A model generated the notes under the pieces. The model did no database searches, was not told the DNA's origin, and saw only the letters and a program-made list of their open reading frames with translations. From Amaurobius ferox (lineage: Eukaryota > Arthropoda > Arachnida > Araneae > Amaurobiidae): a stretch of 64,000 nucleotides of DNA. Below are positions 35,907 through 46,350 of this stretch, one piece after another. The stretch lies in assembly GCA_951213105.1 (NCBI GenBank), contig OX578145.1, positions 13,856,707 to 13,920,706 on the forward strand, in the 5' to 3' direction. Position 1 is the first letter of the stretch. Every line of letters begins with the position of its first letter. Position numbers and translations under genes: made by a program.

Positions 35907-37435
35907 GTTCGTTTTTTGTTTGTCCATTTTGTGAAATGTCCACTATTTTGTTTATTACTTTTACGATCTATGTCATTAGCATAATTAAGTAGTCCACATT
36001 TGATGTGATCATACCCAATAGATGTTGAATTTTCCATTGCCTATTTAATAAATTTATTCGATGATTTTCTTCAGGGAGTAATCAGATGGGGGAAAGGAGC
36101 TGTTTTGGGGGGCCATTCTTTTTAATGAATTGGCTGCCTTGTAGCAGCATACAACCGCCCATACAGTATTCACATAGCCCAGGCATGGGTATATATTTCT
36201 ATAAGAAAATAAATCAAAAACTACATATGCTGTTAATTGCTATCGGTTTACTAGTTATCCAATATATTTTAACAAAATCTCAATGTCAGTTAATTAAATG
36301 TTTTATACACATATATACCCATTTCGAAGACCGCACGTGTCATTCATTTTAAAGCAAGGATCGTGATCAAGTCTCTGCGAATTCATTAGATAACATGGGT
36401 AGGCAATTTCCATTTGCGAAATTATATTAACCTCATGGTGAGAAAACACGGGTGTAATTCAATTATGGTCATCACTTTGACACTCAGAGTATCTAAGCTG
36501 TATTCGCCTCCAGTGTCCTCGATCTGTAATCCCGTGATGGTTCACGATATGCTAGAGTAATGGACTAATCTGATTAGTCCAACAGACTGCGGAAACTCAA
36601 TAGCGTACCACTTTGGTCAGCAGAAATTACGAAAAGCCTGTCATTACTAGCATCTATAACATTTCTATTAAGCAAACAATATTAATACCAAAAGTAAGAA
36701 AACAAATAGCTGTAATAAATATATCCAATAGATGGCTTGGTAGACATGGAAATTACACTGATATGCATCATGGCTACATTATTATATACACTTACTATTT
36801 ATACACTAGAAAATGTACCAGGAGTTCTCCGGAAATTAAAGCAGAGAATAATTTAGTAATTTAAAATATTTCTCTAATAGTAGTTCTGTCGCTAGCCTTT
36901 GAGAAATGAACTTTTGCTTTAAATTGTTATCAACACTGATAAAAAAAATGTAAGCCTTTTAGAAGTTGAGTTTTACAGCTGACACCTGCAATTTGTTAGG
37001 AGCGTGCCATACGTCTGCAGTTCTCGATTTGGTGACAGAAACGCTTGTCTATGATCCTGCCGCCGTACATTGAATGAAATCCGAGCCGCGTTTTATTTTA
37101 TGCGTTTTAGTAATTTTAGTGGTTGCAAAGGAAATTTGAAAATAAAACATAACTGAAAAATGAATTCGGAATTAAGAGTAATAAAGCGAAGCTGCACCTA
37201 TCCCGGTCCTGAAGTACCTGTGTACTAAATTTTATGGTCCTATGATGCTTAGATTCCGCTCAACAGACTGCACAGACAGAAATACATAGAAACATTTCCT
37301 TTATAAAGTAATTTACATGTATAGTAGTATTATGCATATCAGCGATATCCAATATTTATTATACATATTATAGGGGTCTATTATAAATTAAATCTATTAT
37401 AAATACTATGTGGGTGTATACATTTGGGGGTGTTA
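35907..37435. other. No recognised gene
   Basis: It includes a perfect short palindrome, GGACTAATC-T-GATTAGTCC, at 36562-36580. About 36805-36850 reads LENVPGVLRKLKQ in one frame and resembles about 58748-58790 (LENVPDVARELKQ), a hint of a shared old coding or repeat segment. About 37020-37290 (AAGCTGCACCTATCC..GTGTACTAAATTTT..GACAGACTGC-like) resembles 59410-59490. The ORFs at 36086-36352 and 36613-36864 are not recognisable. Confidence 0.35.
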
Positions 37436-37439
37436 TCGA

Positions 37440-37804
37440 CCCTCACAGCAAAGATCGTCACATGTGTGACAGTGACGTTGTAGTCACGTGACACCTGGGT
37501 CACAATGTGACATCATATTTGTGACTTCAATGCGACGTTACGTATTAGTCACTTTGTAACTTCATTGTGACTATATTCTGTGACGGTTCCACAATTTAAT
37601 TAACACGTAACAATGTGACGGCATTACAATGGCAATTACAATGTGACGTCACAAACAAGTTAATATGCGACGTCATAAACGACCATGAAAATGACCAAAA
37701 TGACTTCGCTGTTACCTCAATATGACATTGCCGAGACGTACTGCGACGTCCTGTGACGTCCCAAAGTCACAGTGTGACGTAAATCTTACGTCACTGTGAA
37801 AAAA
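37440..37804. repeat. GTGAC/GTCAC-rich block with CRE-like palindromes
   Basis: About 17 GTGAC or GTCAC pentamers occur within 365 bp, including an exact TGACGTCA (in AATGTGACGTCACAAAC), several half-sites, and a terminal hairpin TCACAGTGTGACGTAA-ATC-TTACGTCACTGTGA at about 37767-37799. There is no ORF. Whether it is a decayed satellite, a MITE interior or a cluster of ATF/CREB-like sites cannot be told from sequence alone. Confidence 0.6.
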
Positions 37805-38635
37805 ATGCTGTTAGTGTGGTTGATGATTTATCACTTGTCATTTTCAATATTTGATGCTACTTTACTCTGTTATTTCCTTGCTGTGCTGGTTTAAGAATTA
37901 AACACTTTTATAGTGTATTATAACTTGCATAATACAGTAGCAAACATAGATTAAGTGCATTTCTGATGAGGTAGGTGGTTGTACTTCTATGTCCTACTAT
38001 AGTTTAACATATTTGCTTTTTCTTGTTTTCAGAAGCCTAATTTGGTTCACGATGCAAATTCTTATTTTTCAAGTATGACTATATTTTTTATTTTCATTTT
38101 TAATATGTTATTTACATATATTTCTTTTTCGATTACATCTTCTTTACATACGCATTATTCATTATGTTTCTTTACACACTTTTTAAGTTATCTGTCAAAT
38201 TTTAATAACGTTTTTTCTTTTTTATTCCCATGTGTTTAATAATTATTGATAGGCTTGTAACTGTTTTTTATTTATATTTTGCTCATTTGTATAGCATTTT
38301 TGTTCTTCGATCGTTAACGGACATTTGAATTTGAAGTTCGGCTGAGGATTCATCATTTTCAAATCAAATATATCGAGAAGACTTTCGAATTCGAGTCGGT
38401 AGCTGCGATAATATCACAGTTTTGGTGCGTTACAAATAAAAATTCTAACTTTTTGAATTTCGAGAAATCGTTTTGATTTTTTAAACGTTTCATCATTTTA
38501 TCATTATAAGAATTCCTTCGAACTGATGAAAACTTTCGTAAGAAGAATGTAATTCTTTCATTTTACTTCTCTATTTCGCTGTTATAAGTATTTCCATTCA
38601 TTATCGAGAACGTAATGTTGATTTTACAGAGTCGA
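37805..38635. other. No gene seen
   Basis: AT-rich with T-rich stretches. The ORF at 38042-38239 is low-complexity. Confidence 0.3.
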
Positions 38636-38740
38636 CTTCGACAATAAGAGCTTGCAATTCCGTCCCAGTAGCTCAACGGTAGAGCGTTGGTTGGCCAGTT
38701 CGGAGGATTCATTTCCCGGTTCAGGCAGCAAGACTCTTTA
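38636..38740 (+). repeat. tRNA-like dispersed repeat (SINE family 2), copy 2
   Basis: An intact A box, TAGCTCAACGG, lies at 38669-38679 followed by TAGAGCGTTGGTTGGCC. The B box is degraded (CCCGGTTCAGGC). It shares CTTCGACAATAAGAGCTTGCA upstream and GGCAGCAA downstream with the copy at 9484, but has the better A box where copy 1 has the better B box. The 127-residue ORF at 38687-39070 starts inside it and is not a gene. Confidence 0.6.
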
Positions 38741-39273
38741 CAATTTAAAGTGAGTTTGTATCACCAATTGCATTCTAAAATAATTCCAATTCCTTTTAAA
38801 TTGGAGAGCAGTGACAAGCGTGCTATCTTCATTGATTTGTATTTTCTCTTTTATATCTATCTTCATTTGATTTGTATTTTCAGATTTATTCAGAAAAATT
38901 GGGATAATCAAATGGTACATAAATCTAAATATATGATCCACTGTTTTGAAAATAATTTAAAATCTATTATTCGTTTTAAATGCTTGAATGTTTTTTTTTC
39001 CACATATCAAAGTACCTTTCACTTAAAAAAACACAACTTTTCATGTAATAAATTATGTTTAATATTATAGAAATACATATTAATCTTGCTTAATAAGAGA
39101 AGATGTTTGTTCGTGTGTGTGTGTTGACCGTAGCGGAAAATCAAGTTTTGGACACATTGTCGCAATTTGATACAGAAGTACTTCAGGACCCGGGACAATA
39201 CGACTCGGCGAGATTTTTTAAAAATTGTATTTTTTAGTTTTTAGGCTGAAGCACGATTTTGAAAGACATTTAC
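38741..39273. other. No gene seen
   Basis: AT-rich, with a GTGTGTGTGTGT stretch at about 39111 and a small GC-richer piece (CAGGACCCGGGACAATACGAC) at about 39184-39206. Confidence 0.3.
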
Positions 39274-39287
39274 ACAAATCAGTTTCT

Positions 39288-39574
39288 GGGCGCGGTAGCC
39301 CATTGGTTAGCGCGCTGGAGTTGCACTCGGTAGGCCCGGGTTCGATTCCAGCCACTGGCAAAACTGCCGCCGTGTTCACGCGGAGTACGATCACGTTAAA
39401 CATGTGGGTCCGAAAGTCCTTCCGAGAGGTTGGTGGTAGGGGAAGGAGGGTACGGTCCTTGTGGATGCCTCCCCCACTGGGTTCCGGTCTAAATTGGGTG
39501 GCACTTCCCGACCGTCCAAACAGTTACCTTACACCTTTCTGGTAGGTCGGACGGTCTGGGTTTTAACAACAACA
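39288..39574 (+). mobile_element. tRNA-derived SINE (family 1), young full-length copy
   Basis: A perfect 14-bp target duplication, ACAAATCAGTTTCT, lies at 39274-39287 and 39575-39588. The head GGGCGCGGTAGCCCATTGG carries an A box (39296-39306), and the canonical B box GGTTCGATTCC lies at 39339-39349, 43 nt apart. The body contains CGCGGAGTACGATCACG, ACATGTGGGTCCGAAAGTCC and GGTGGCACTTCCCGACC, and the 3' end is GTCGGACGGTCTGGGTTTT plus (AAC)4. The intact promoter and exact duplication suggest recent LINE-driven insertion. This copy has no 5S head. ORFs across it (39225-39545 and its complements) are not genes. Confidence 0.95.
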
Positions 39575-39588
39575 ACAAATCAGTTTCT

Positions 39589-40034
39589 TACACAAGTTGG
39601 TTCTTTAGCGATCAAAGATATTATTACACATATTATTTTTTGATATCATCGGAGAAGTCGAAAAAGTTCCTTCCAACGATTTTTAAACGATAATCTCTAC
39701 ATATTTTTTTATTTTAAAATACAGTCAAATATGCATATTTTAAAAATTGTCTGATTCACATTCCGTCGGATATGAAAATGTACAATACAATGTATTGAAT
39801 CAAAGTAATGAAATCAAAAGTATTGAATATACAATTCGATACTTTTGAGAAATATGGTCATAAATCATTGCATTCTAAAAAAATAATTACTACTATATTT
39901 GATTTGATTTTCTGTAAATTTTAAAACAAACTCACAAAAATTGGCATTTTAGCTTTCTATAATGAAGTGTGTTTAATCCCCGTTCGCTTTGGCTATGAAA
40001 TGAGTTGGGCGATACTAAGGGGAAAATTGGTTAT
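39589..40034. other. No gene seen
   Basis: AT-rich flank between SINE copies, with no recognisable feature. Confidence 0.3.
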
Positions 40035-40185
40035 GCGCGTTTGTTCGACCCAGACCATCCGACCTACCAGAAGGTGTATGGTACCTGTTTGGGCGGATGA
40101 GACAGTGCCACACAATTTAGACCGGAAACCAGTGAGGGCAACATCCGCAGGGAACGTACTATGTTTCTCCTACCACCGAAGGGTT
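40035..40185 (-). mobile_element. SINE family 1 fragment (3' half)
   Basis: CAGACCATCCGACCTACCAGAAGGTG, then GTGCCACACAATTTAGACCGG, CATCCGCAGGGAACGTAC and CCTACCACCGAAGGGT are the reverse of the family 3' half. The tRNA-like head is missing. Confidence 0.85.
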
Positions 40186-40466
40186 ATAGATACTACAGAT
40201 CAGAACCGTGAGCTTCGCTATGCGAATCAATGGTATCTAGTTAGGTAAAGTTTTAAAATCTGAACTTATTTGGAGCTATTTCCGAATTGTTCTAATATTA
40301 TTAATGTAAGTTTTTTTATTCTGAACATTAGAGGCATTAGAGAACAATAAACACAAATACTTTTTAATTATTTTCTAATTAAATAACGCGGTTTCATTAA
40401 AATATCATTTTTACATGTATTAAAAGACACAAATAAAAATAAATAAGTTTTTACAAACATGCAAGT

Positions 40467-40700
40467 TTATTCAAATATTTAACTTAGCATATAATTATGC
40501 AAATATTTAACTCAGTTTATATTTATATAAATATTTAGCCCAATTTACATTTTTACAAATATTTAGCTCAATTTATATTTATACAGATATTTAGCTCAAT
40601 TTACGTTTATACAAATATTAAGTTTAATTTACATTTATAGGAATATTTAGCACATTTACATTTAAAAAACTGTGTATCTTAATTTATGTTTCTACAAGAA
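40467..40700. repeat. 28-bp AT-rich satellite, about eight units
   Basis: The unit AAATATTTAGCTCAATTTACATTTATAC recurs with substitutions and an occasional 1-4 bp length change. Confidence 0.8.
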
Positions 40701-40791
40701 ATTTAGCCAGTTTATTTACTCAAATTTTAGACCAACGTTTAAAAATAAAATAATATTTTTTAAATCTATTAAATAATAATTAAAAAACATA

Positions 40792-40900
40792 CCCACATAT
40801 TTAATGTTCCCGTTCTCCGCGTAAACAACAAGACAGTTTGGAAAGAGACAGGACCTCGGGCCTGCACCACTGGGCTGTCCCACCCCGCATATTTGGTGTC
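40792..40900 (-). mobile_element. SINE family 1 fragment (5' half, diverged)
   Basis: CCCACATATTTAATGTTCCCGTTCTCCGCGTAAACAAC reverses to the family GTACGATCAC...ACATGTGGG block, followed by a diverged tRNA-like head (GGACCTCGGGCCTGCACCACTGGGCTGTCCCACCCCG). It may be part of the same insertion as 40035-40185, split by the intervening 28-bp satellite, but I cannot show this. Confidence 0.5.
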
Positions 40901-40954
40901 AGAATAGACAATTCAGAAATCAAGTGGTGTTAGATATGTCTTTGTGTCTTTAAG

Positions 40955-41702
40955 TCATCATCATCATCATCATCATGAATCATCGTGCCTAGTGACACAT
41001 AAGGACTTCAGCTTGCGCCGCCACCCTGGTCGATCCTGTGCCGCAGTCCTTGCTTCTGACCAGCTCGCCCATCCCATCAGATTTATCTCTTGTTCTGTTA
41101 GTCTCCTCCAAGTCAGCTTAGGTCGACCCCAAGATATTTTTTCCCTCGGGCAACTACATAAGTAAGTGCTACAGCAGAGATCTTATGATCTGGCATTCTT
41201 AAGACATGTCCAGTCTATTTCCACCTACATTTTTTTATTTCCATCTCTTTTGCTTTCTGTCCAGTACTCTTGTAGAGTTCAGTGTTAATAATAATATAAG
41301 TCCAAAATACTCCCAACATTTCCCTCAGACATTTAGTCTGCCAGGCATTCAGCTTGTTGCATTGACCCTTTGTTAATTTCGATGTTTCGTCTCTATACAA
41401 TAAAACGCAATACAATAAAAGGTTGATTTTGGTTTTTAAAATAAAGTCAGTAACTCTCCATACTTTATTCCGTTTTTTAAAACAATTCTGAGCTTTTGCG
41501 ATTCTTATTTTCTTTTCTTTATCTGTTCCGCCCTCCTTGCTCGCCAGTACTCCAAGGCAAGTAAAGCTATTTTCATCTTCAATATTTTCATGATCTAGTT
41601 TTACATTTTCAGAAGTGTTTTACATTAATGCTCACTTTTGTTTTACTTTTATTGATTCGTAAACCAGTAGGTTTAGCAAACTTGGAAAGACCATTAGGTA
41701 TT
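40955..41702 (-). mobile_element. RTE-type non-LTR retrotransposon (LINE) 3' end, 5' truncated
   Basis: On the minus strand the sequence encodes the end of a reverse transcriptase ORF. It starts GLSKFAKPTGLRINKSKTK (about 41690-41635), then FTCLGVLASKEGGTDKEKK, LLLYCVLLYRDETSKLTKG, LNAWQTKCLREMLGV, then TGHVLRMPDHKISAVALT after a stop. It finishes in a (TGA)n tail seen as TCATCATCATCATCATCATCA at 40955-40976. Similarity to RTE-clade C-termini is by pattern. Stops and frameshifts are present. The 5' end is lost near 41702, as is usual for target-primed insertion. No flanking duplication was found. Confidence 0.8.
41215..41640 (-). pseudogene. Reverse transcriptase C-terminal fragment (LINE)
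   Basis: This is the best-preserved reading frame of the LINE. It holds the thumb-like FTCLG region, the KTKINLLLY segment (corresponding to the KTK..LF..YGSETW region), and the NKLNAWQTKCLREMLGVFW cysteine/leucine block. The Tyr-Gly-Ser-Glu normally found after VLLY reads RDETS, and a stop follows IKKCRWK. The catalytic domain and endonuclease lie upstream in intact elements and are absent here. Confidence 0.8.
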
Positions 41703-42330
41703 TTTAAGTAGCGGTCAGTTACTTAGGTTCCGAGCAACGGCGGGTAATACGTTCTAGTATACATATATAATCACATACATACCAACAAATACGTCAGTTG
41801 TCGATATTTACTTTCGATAGTTTCGAAAACGAATTCTCCTACATAATTTTATCCGAACTTCCCTTGTACATTCCATGCAGCAGAACTGCAATCAATGGTC
41901 CCCAACAGCCAAAGAAAGCGACTGAAATACGATTATTGTATCAGGCGCGGCTCTCTTGTGTACCAAGCTCTTAACTCAGTATCCCTTCATGCAATTAATT
42001 TATTGTTTCGGGAAGCTGGCTTAAATGTACCGGATCTGTGTTTGCGCTTCGGTCCCTCTGGCTCTTCCGCAGTAATGTTTGTGCTTCCAATAAACGGGAT
42101 ATTTCTGTAAGTCGATGAAAGCGAAATATTATATTAATATATTGGGGGGGGGGCTGTTTCACAATCCAAAAACTTCGATACCTTAACAAGCACATGACTT
42201 TTCATTCATTTTTTTTATCTTGAAATGAATTCTCAAAAGTTTGAAGAGGTTTAAAATAATACGGGGTGTCAGAGAAAGTCATCGAGCTGGTCAATAATTT
42301 CAGAAATATATTAGGATTATTGCATATTTT
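41703..42330. other. Possible coding-like relic at 41877-42110, unrecognised
   Basis: The plus-strand frame from FHAAELQSMVPNS to PINGIFL-stop is GC-richer than its flanks, preceded by an AG (TTCCATGCAG) and followed closely by CTGTAAGT, which resembles a splice donor. That is suggestive of an exon but proves nothing: I recognise no motif, and the opposite strand is also open (41995-42195). A 10-G homopolymer lies at about 42144-42153. Confidence 0.25.
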
Positions 42331-42336
42331 CAGGCG

Positions 42337-42750
42337 TGTGTATAAGGAAACATTATGGCGCTATATTGTAAAATAACTTTATAAGGATTAAACACTTCTA
42401 TTCTCGATTTCTTATTTTCCAAGCAATGTCTTCCACGCAGAAAGAAGAGTCTAAATTTAAATGACAGCCGACAGCTGCGCAGATTTCGGACGGTAGAGGG
42501 AGCTGACAACCAAGTTATAAAAAGCGATGTGCGAGATGATGGAGAGAAGGGGAGGGAGATGATAGGAGTTGGTATGTGGAGCATGGCGTGTGTGGATATA
42601 GACGATGGTAGAAAGGGTGAACCATATACATTTCGATTTATTATTTGTAAATTACGTAATTGTTGTTTATTTTATGATTCCTATAGTTTAAGAATAAACT
42701 TGTTCTTTTTATCAAAAAATTCCTGCGTGTTCATTCCGACACCTTTACAA
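42337..42750 (+). repeat. LTR-like segment (tentative)
   Basis: It begins TGTGTATAAGG, contains TTATAAAAAGCGATG at about 42516 (TATA-box-like) and AATAAA at about 42692 followed by TTGTTCTTT, and ends CACCTTTACA, followed by a G-rich ATTTTAGGGGGATG. That order resembles an LTR plus the start of an internal region. I could not find the flanking duplication, a second LTR or a coding part, so this may be a solo LTR or a coincidence. Confidence 0.3.
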
Positions 42751-43101
42751 TTTTAGGGGGATGACTCTATTTTATGGTAGGGTATGGGGGAATATCTCAC
42801 TCCCTGTTATAGTTAGGGAAAGAAAGGCAATTAAAAAGTTGTAGAGCTCCTCCCTCAGCGAAAGCTGCAAAATGAATCTAATTAACGATTATTAAAAAGG
42901 CAATTTTATTAATCTGCATGTAACAGTGTACACATAGAGGCATTTGAGACATATTATTACAGAAACGTCTAGAAACATACTACTACTTTTCTGATATAAT
43001 TGAAATTCCACTCTTATCATGCGGCCTGGGGCTCTATTTGGCTTCAAAATCAACTTTCATATCGTACTGTTTGTGAACGAATATTTTACTAACAGCTATT
43101 A
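42751..43101. other. No gene seen
   Basis: No recognisable feature between the LTR-like segment and the MITE. Confidence 0.3.
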
Positions 43102-43103
43102 TA

Positions 43104-44046
43104 CAGGGTGTTCCAATCTTTCCCGATCGTCCAAATAGTTGCTCAAGTCCTCTGGATGAGTCGGACGGTCTGGGTCTTAAACAGGGTGTTCCAAAAAGAT
43201 TGAAACGTGCTTTAATTCTTTACCTGTTGGAGATAAGTGGGCAATGTAAATTGCAAAAAATGTTGAAAGTGAAGTAGGAGATAAGACTACGTTAATGAAA
43301 TAGTCCTCCTATTCATTTTCAAAAAGTTACACTTTTTAAATTTGTATACGACTCCCTTAGACAAATTTGATCAAACAGAAAATGTTTATTTTTAATGCAA
43401 CAAGAACATTAAAAAAAGCCTCATATCTGTATCTTTAAAACTGATAGAGCCATATTTAATTGAAAATTGAACATTGTGAATGGGGATCCTATATCAAATT
43501 AGAAATGTAAATGTGTGGCATATTACAAAAAAGGTAAAACTGGATGATAATACATAGGATACCCAACCTCGTAGAAAGTACCACTGCTTTATATGATCTC
43601 TGTGTAATGCTTTATTTAGATGCATTTGTGATAAAATATTTTGGCACATATTAACGCATTTTTGATCTAAACAATTTATATCGTCAATTTGTGTATGATC
43701 TATATTTTCATAGATGAAACAGCCTTTCACATGGTGCGGAAAAGTCTCATAAGTCAGATTTTCCCCTCTATCATAATTCAGTTGATTTTAAAAGTACAGA
43801 TATGAGGTTTTTTTATGATCTTGTTGCATTAAAAATAAAAATTTTCTGATCGACCCAATTTGTCTAAGGGGGTCGTATAAAATTTGAAAAGTGTCACTTT
43901 TTGTAAATGAATGTGAGGACGATTGATTTCATTAACGTAGTCTTATGTCCTACCTTACTTATAACATTTTTGCAATATTTACATTACCCACTTATCTCCA
44001 ACAGGTAAAGAATTAAGGTTCGTTTCAATCTTTTTGGGACACCCTG
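43104..44046. mobile_element. Long-TIR TA-flanked MITE, copy 2, with nested SINE
   Basis: TA lies at 43102-43103 and 44047-44048. The termini are CAGGGTGTTCC on the left and, inverted, CAGGGTGTCCCAAAAAG on the right. The long inverted repeats are as in copy 1. The unique centre (about 43470-43610) is inverted relative to copy 1, containing GTGAATGGGGATCCTATATC and CCACTGCTTTATATGATC. Removing the 64-bp SINE and one 14-bp duplication leaves 865 bp, against 862 bp for copy 1. The ORF at 43494-43730 is inside the element and unsupported. Confidence 0.9.
43117..43180 (+). mobile_element. 5'-truncated SINE family 1 nested in the MITE
   Basis: 64 bp matching only the SINE 3' end: CGATCGTCCAAATAGTTGCTC, then GTCGGACGGTCTGGGTCTTAA. 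It is flanked by a perfect 14-bp duplication, ACAGGGTGTTCCAA (43103-43116 and 43181-43194), made from the MITE terminus itself. Truncation at the 5' end with a target duplication is the signature of target-primed reverse transcription. Confidence 0.9.
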
Positions 44047-44512
44047 TATTTATATATATATATATATATATATTAATTAATTGGAGTGTGGTTCAACCCG
44101 ACCTTATCATACCAGAATCCATTTCCAATAGCGTTTTTTTTTCTTTCTTATATTTTGCAAGAGAAAACTTGAAAAATGGTTATCGTAGGTCCAAATGATT
44201 ACAATTATAGCGTATAACCCTTCACTTTTAAGGGTTTGGAAAAATCTTTCGATTGATCCCCCGGAGATACTTGACAAAGTACCTCCGGGGGAGGGGCTTA
44301 TGATTCCCCCAACGGGGCTAATGGAGTAACGAAAAAAAAATTGTATCGTGGCTAATTTTCATAACAATGATTGAAACTAATAAGTCTTGTAATCATCGAG
44401 CTATAAATACATCCTTTCTTGCATGATTGTGTTAAATTTTGTCCTATGCTGCCATATTAAAAAAAATATGAAATTTCTAATACATTTCGTTTTCGCTCCA
44501 ATGTACAAAATT
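44047..44512. other. TA microsatellite and unassigned sequence
   Basis: (TA)n lies at about 44050-44073. About 44260-44330 contains CCCCCGGAGATACTTGACAA and ACCTCCGGGGGAGGGGC, a local inverted repeat (CCCCCGGAG/CTCCGGGGG) of unknown meaning. No gene. Confidence 0.4.
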
Positions 44513-45281
44513 TGATGTGGGCAACACATAACTTTCCTTATATAATGCAATGGATTTACTACTTGTACAGTTAAAAAAATGTTATTCTTATAGTAGATAC
44601 TTATATTCTTTCCAAGATATTGAATTTTCTTCAATGAGTCATCATTTTCATTGATTTAGCATCATTTTTATCAATTTGACGTTTATTTTTTGTTAATTTG
44701 GCAACAATTAAAAATGTCGCCAAATTGGCGATATTTCGCCAAATTCGTCGCCAAAATCTCGCCAAGCGTTATGGACGGAGAATAAGTTATTCTTACAGCA
44801 GATACATGACTATTGGCGTTCAAATACAAAAGTATTACTCAAAGTATCTTTTTTCATGAATGGAACGAGCTAGATCCACGAGAATGATGTCACCCAATTT
44901 ATCGCATGGTCTTACATATGAAAAGTGAACATGTTTCTCAATAGGAAATATTTATTTTTTTATTTTATATAACTTTTTGATAATTTTTTTAAAAAATGTG
45001 CAATATCTCGAGAATGGTTCATGTTAGCATTCTAAAATTTATGTTAATCGTTTTCTAATGAAAAATTACATAAAAAATGTCTATTTGCCCAACTTTATTA
45101 GCGGTTTTGATTTTTTGACGATTTTTTCAAAATTTCACTCGAAAATTTAGGGGGGGGTTCTGAACATTCGATTGTGTATAAAAACAACAGGCTTCCAGTG
45201 TTTACGGATTATGATTTTTGCACCAAATTTCGTTCGTATCGGTCCATTTGTTCGTCAGTCATCGTCTCCACAGTCTCACTG

Positions 45282-45312
<31 letters not shown>

Positions 45313-45448
45313 CAAACAAACATCACTTCAAAAATGTTTGATTCGTGATCAGGGATACTTGAAACGTGCTCTCCCGTCGCAAACTCGAATTCGAATTTTC
45401 GACCCCGTCACAATACTTTCCTTATACATTATGTATATAAGGAAAGTA
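44513..45448 (+). repeat. Family B (HINE-like) complete copy (936 bp)
   Basis: Begins TGATGTGGGCAACACATAACTTTCCTTATATAATGC and ends with the hairpin TACTTTCCTTATACAT / ATGTATATAAGGAAAGTA at about 45414-45447. It has one internal module with TCGCCAAATTGGCGATATTTCGCC palindromes near 44718-44765, and a (CA)n/CACGCACA tract at about 45282-45322. It shares with family A the 5' GATGTGGGC, the microsatellite followed by a CGAATTCGAATTTTCGACC block, and the 3' hairpin. ORFs 45218-45463 and 45349-45543 are by-products. Confidence 0.85.
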
Positions 45449-46069
45449 AAGAATTCTATGTAGTTCTTGATTTTATTTATAACATAGCCTGATATACAGT
45501 TTCTTGAAAATCCATTAATATTTGTAGCCACTATCGTGTACACAAGTCGTCAACCACATACAGACAGATGGATATCTCTAAAAATAATCAAAATTTGTTC
45601 CCGAGATCTTAAAGCATATATTGGCATCAAAATCTTGAATTGTTAAACTTTCGTGAAAACCATGCTTTCCCGTTTACATACTTTGAGGAAGTAAAAATAT
45701 ATTATATAAAAATGTTCATCATAATAAGTATATTATAAAACAATGAGAAAATACTTCTATTACATGTTTAGTAATTTTTTGCACTGTTCCTAAAATAATT
45801 GAATTAATATTGTTTTAATTTGATTTTTACATATCAAGTACATAATGTAAATAAATTAAATGTGAAAGGTATAATATAATCATTAAACAGCATTTTTTTA
45901 ATGAATATAAACCTGGAGTATTGTTCAATAATGGATTTTATTTTCTTAGAAGGGCAAAGAAATGAAAATACCGAGATTTACTATAAAACATTTCACAAAG
46001 AAAACACATTTCATCATAACTCCGAACAAACCAGATATAAGTATATATTAAAATAAATTGATTGAGCCG
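45449..46069. other. Degraded hairpin-family remnant; otherwise no gene
   Basis: About 45545-45705 (ACATACAGACAGATGG, CCCGAGATCTTAAAGCATATATTGGCAT, then AACCATGCTTTCCCGTTTACATACTTTGAGGAAGTAAAAA) looks like the 3' part of a third relative of families A and B. A similar block, CAGGAGATCTTAAAACATATACTGACATGAAAATTTCG, occurs at about 48889-48926. Confidence 0.4.
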
Positions 46070-46350
46070 CTATTGAGAAACCTGTGTGGACAAATAGTTT
46101 CAAAACTATCTACAAACATTCTTTCGAAGAAGATCATTGGAAGTCCACCGAGATTTCATGTATTTCTGTATATGAATGTTTCGAGTTGCTGTACGTGAAA
46201 GCTAAGCTTTTCTCCTCTTTAATATCCGGTGAGCATTTCCGTGAGAAAGTCAGCTAAATGTACTTCCTCTAAAAACTTTCATTTATAAAAAAAGCTTTCT
46301 TCTATACATGCATTATGTATCTTCGTCGTGTTTATTTCTGAGTCTCTTTG
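46070..46350 (+). repeat. Dispersed repeat family D, copy 1
   Basis: Matches about 53390-53620 in order and orientation: TTTCAAAACTATCTACAAACATTC.., GAGATTTCATGTATTTCTGTATATGA, AATATCCGGTGAGCATTTCCGTGAGAAAGT, AAATGTACTTCCTCTAAA and TCGTGTTTATTTCTG. Confidence 0.5.

Noticed and set aside
39225..39643. 106- and 60-residue ORFs, and matching ORFs at 35368-35804
   Set aside because: Both sets are translations of SINE family 1, which is a non-coding tRNA-derived element.
42337..42750. Confident solo LTR call
   Set aside because: TATA-like and AATAAA signals and TG...CA ends exist, but no target duplication or partner LTR was found, so it is listed only as tentative.
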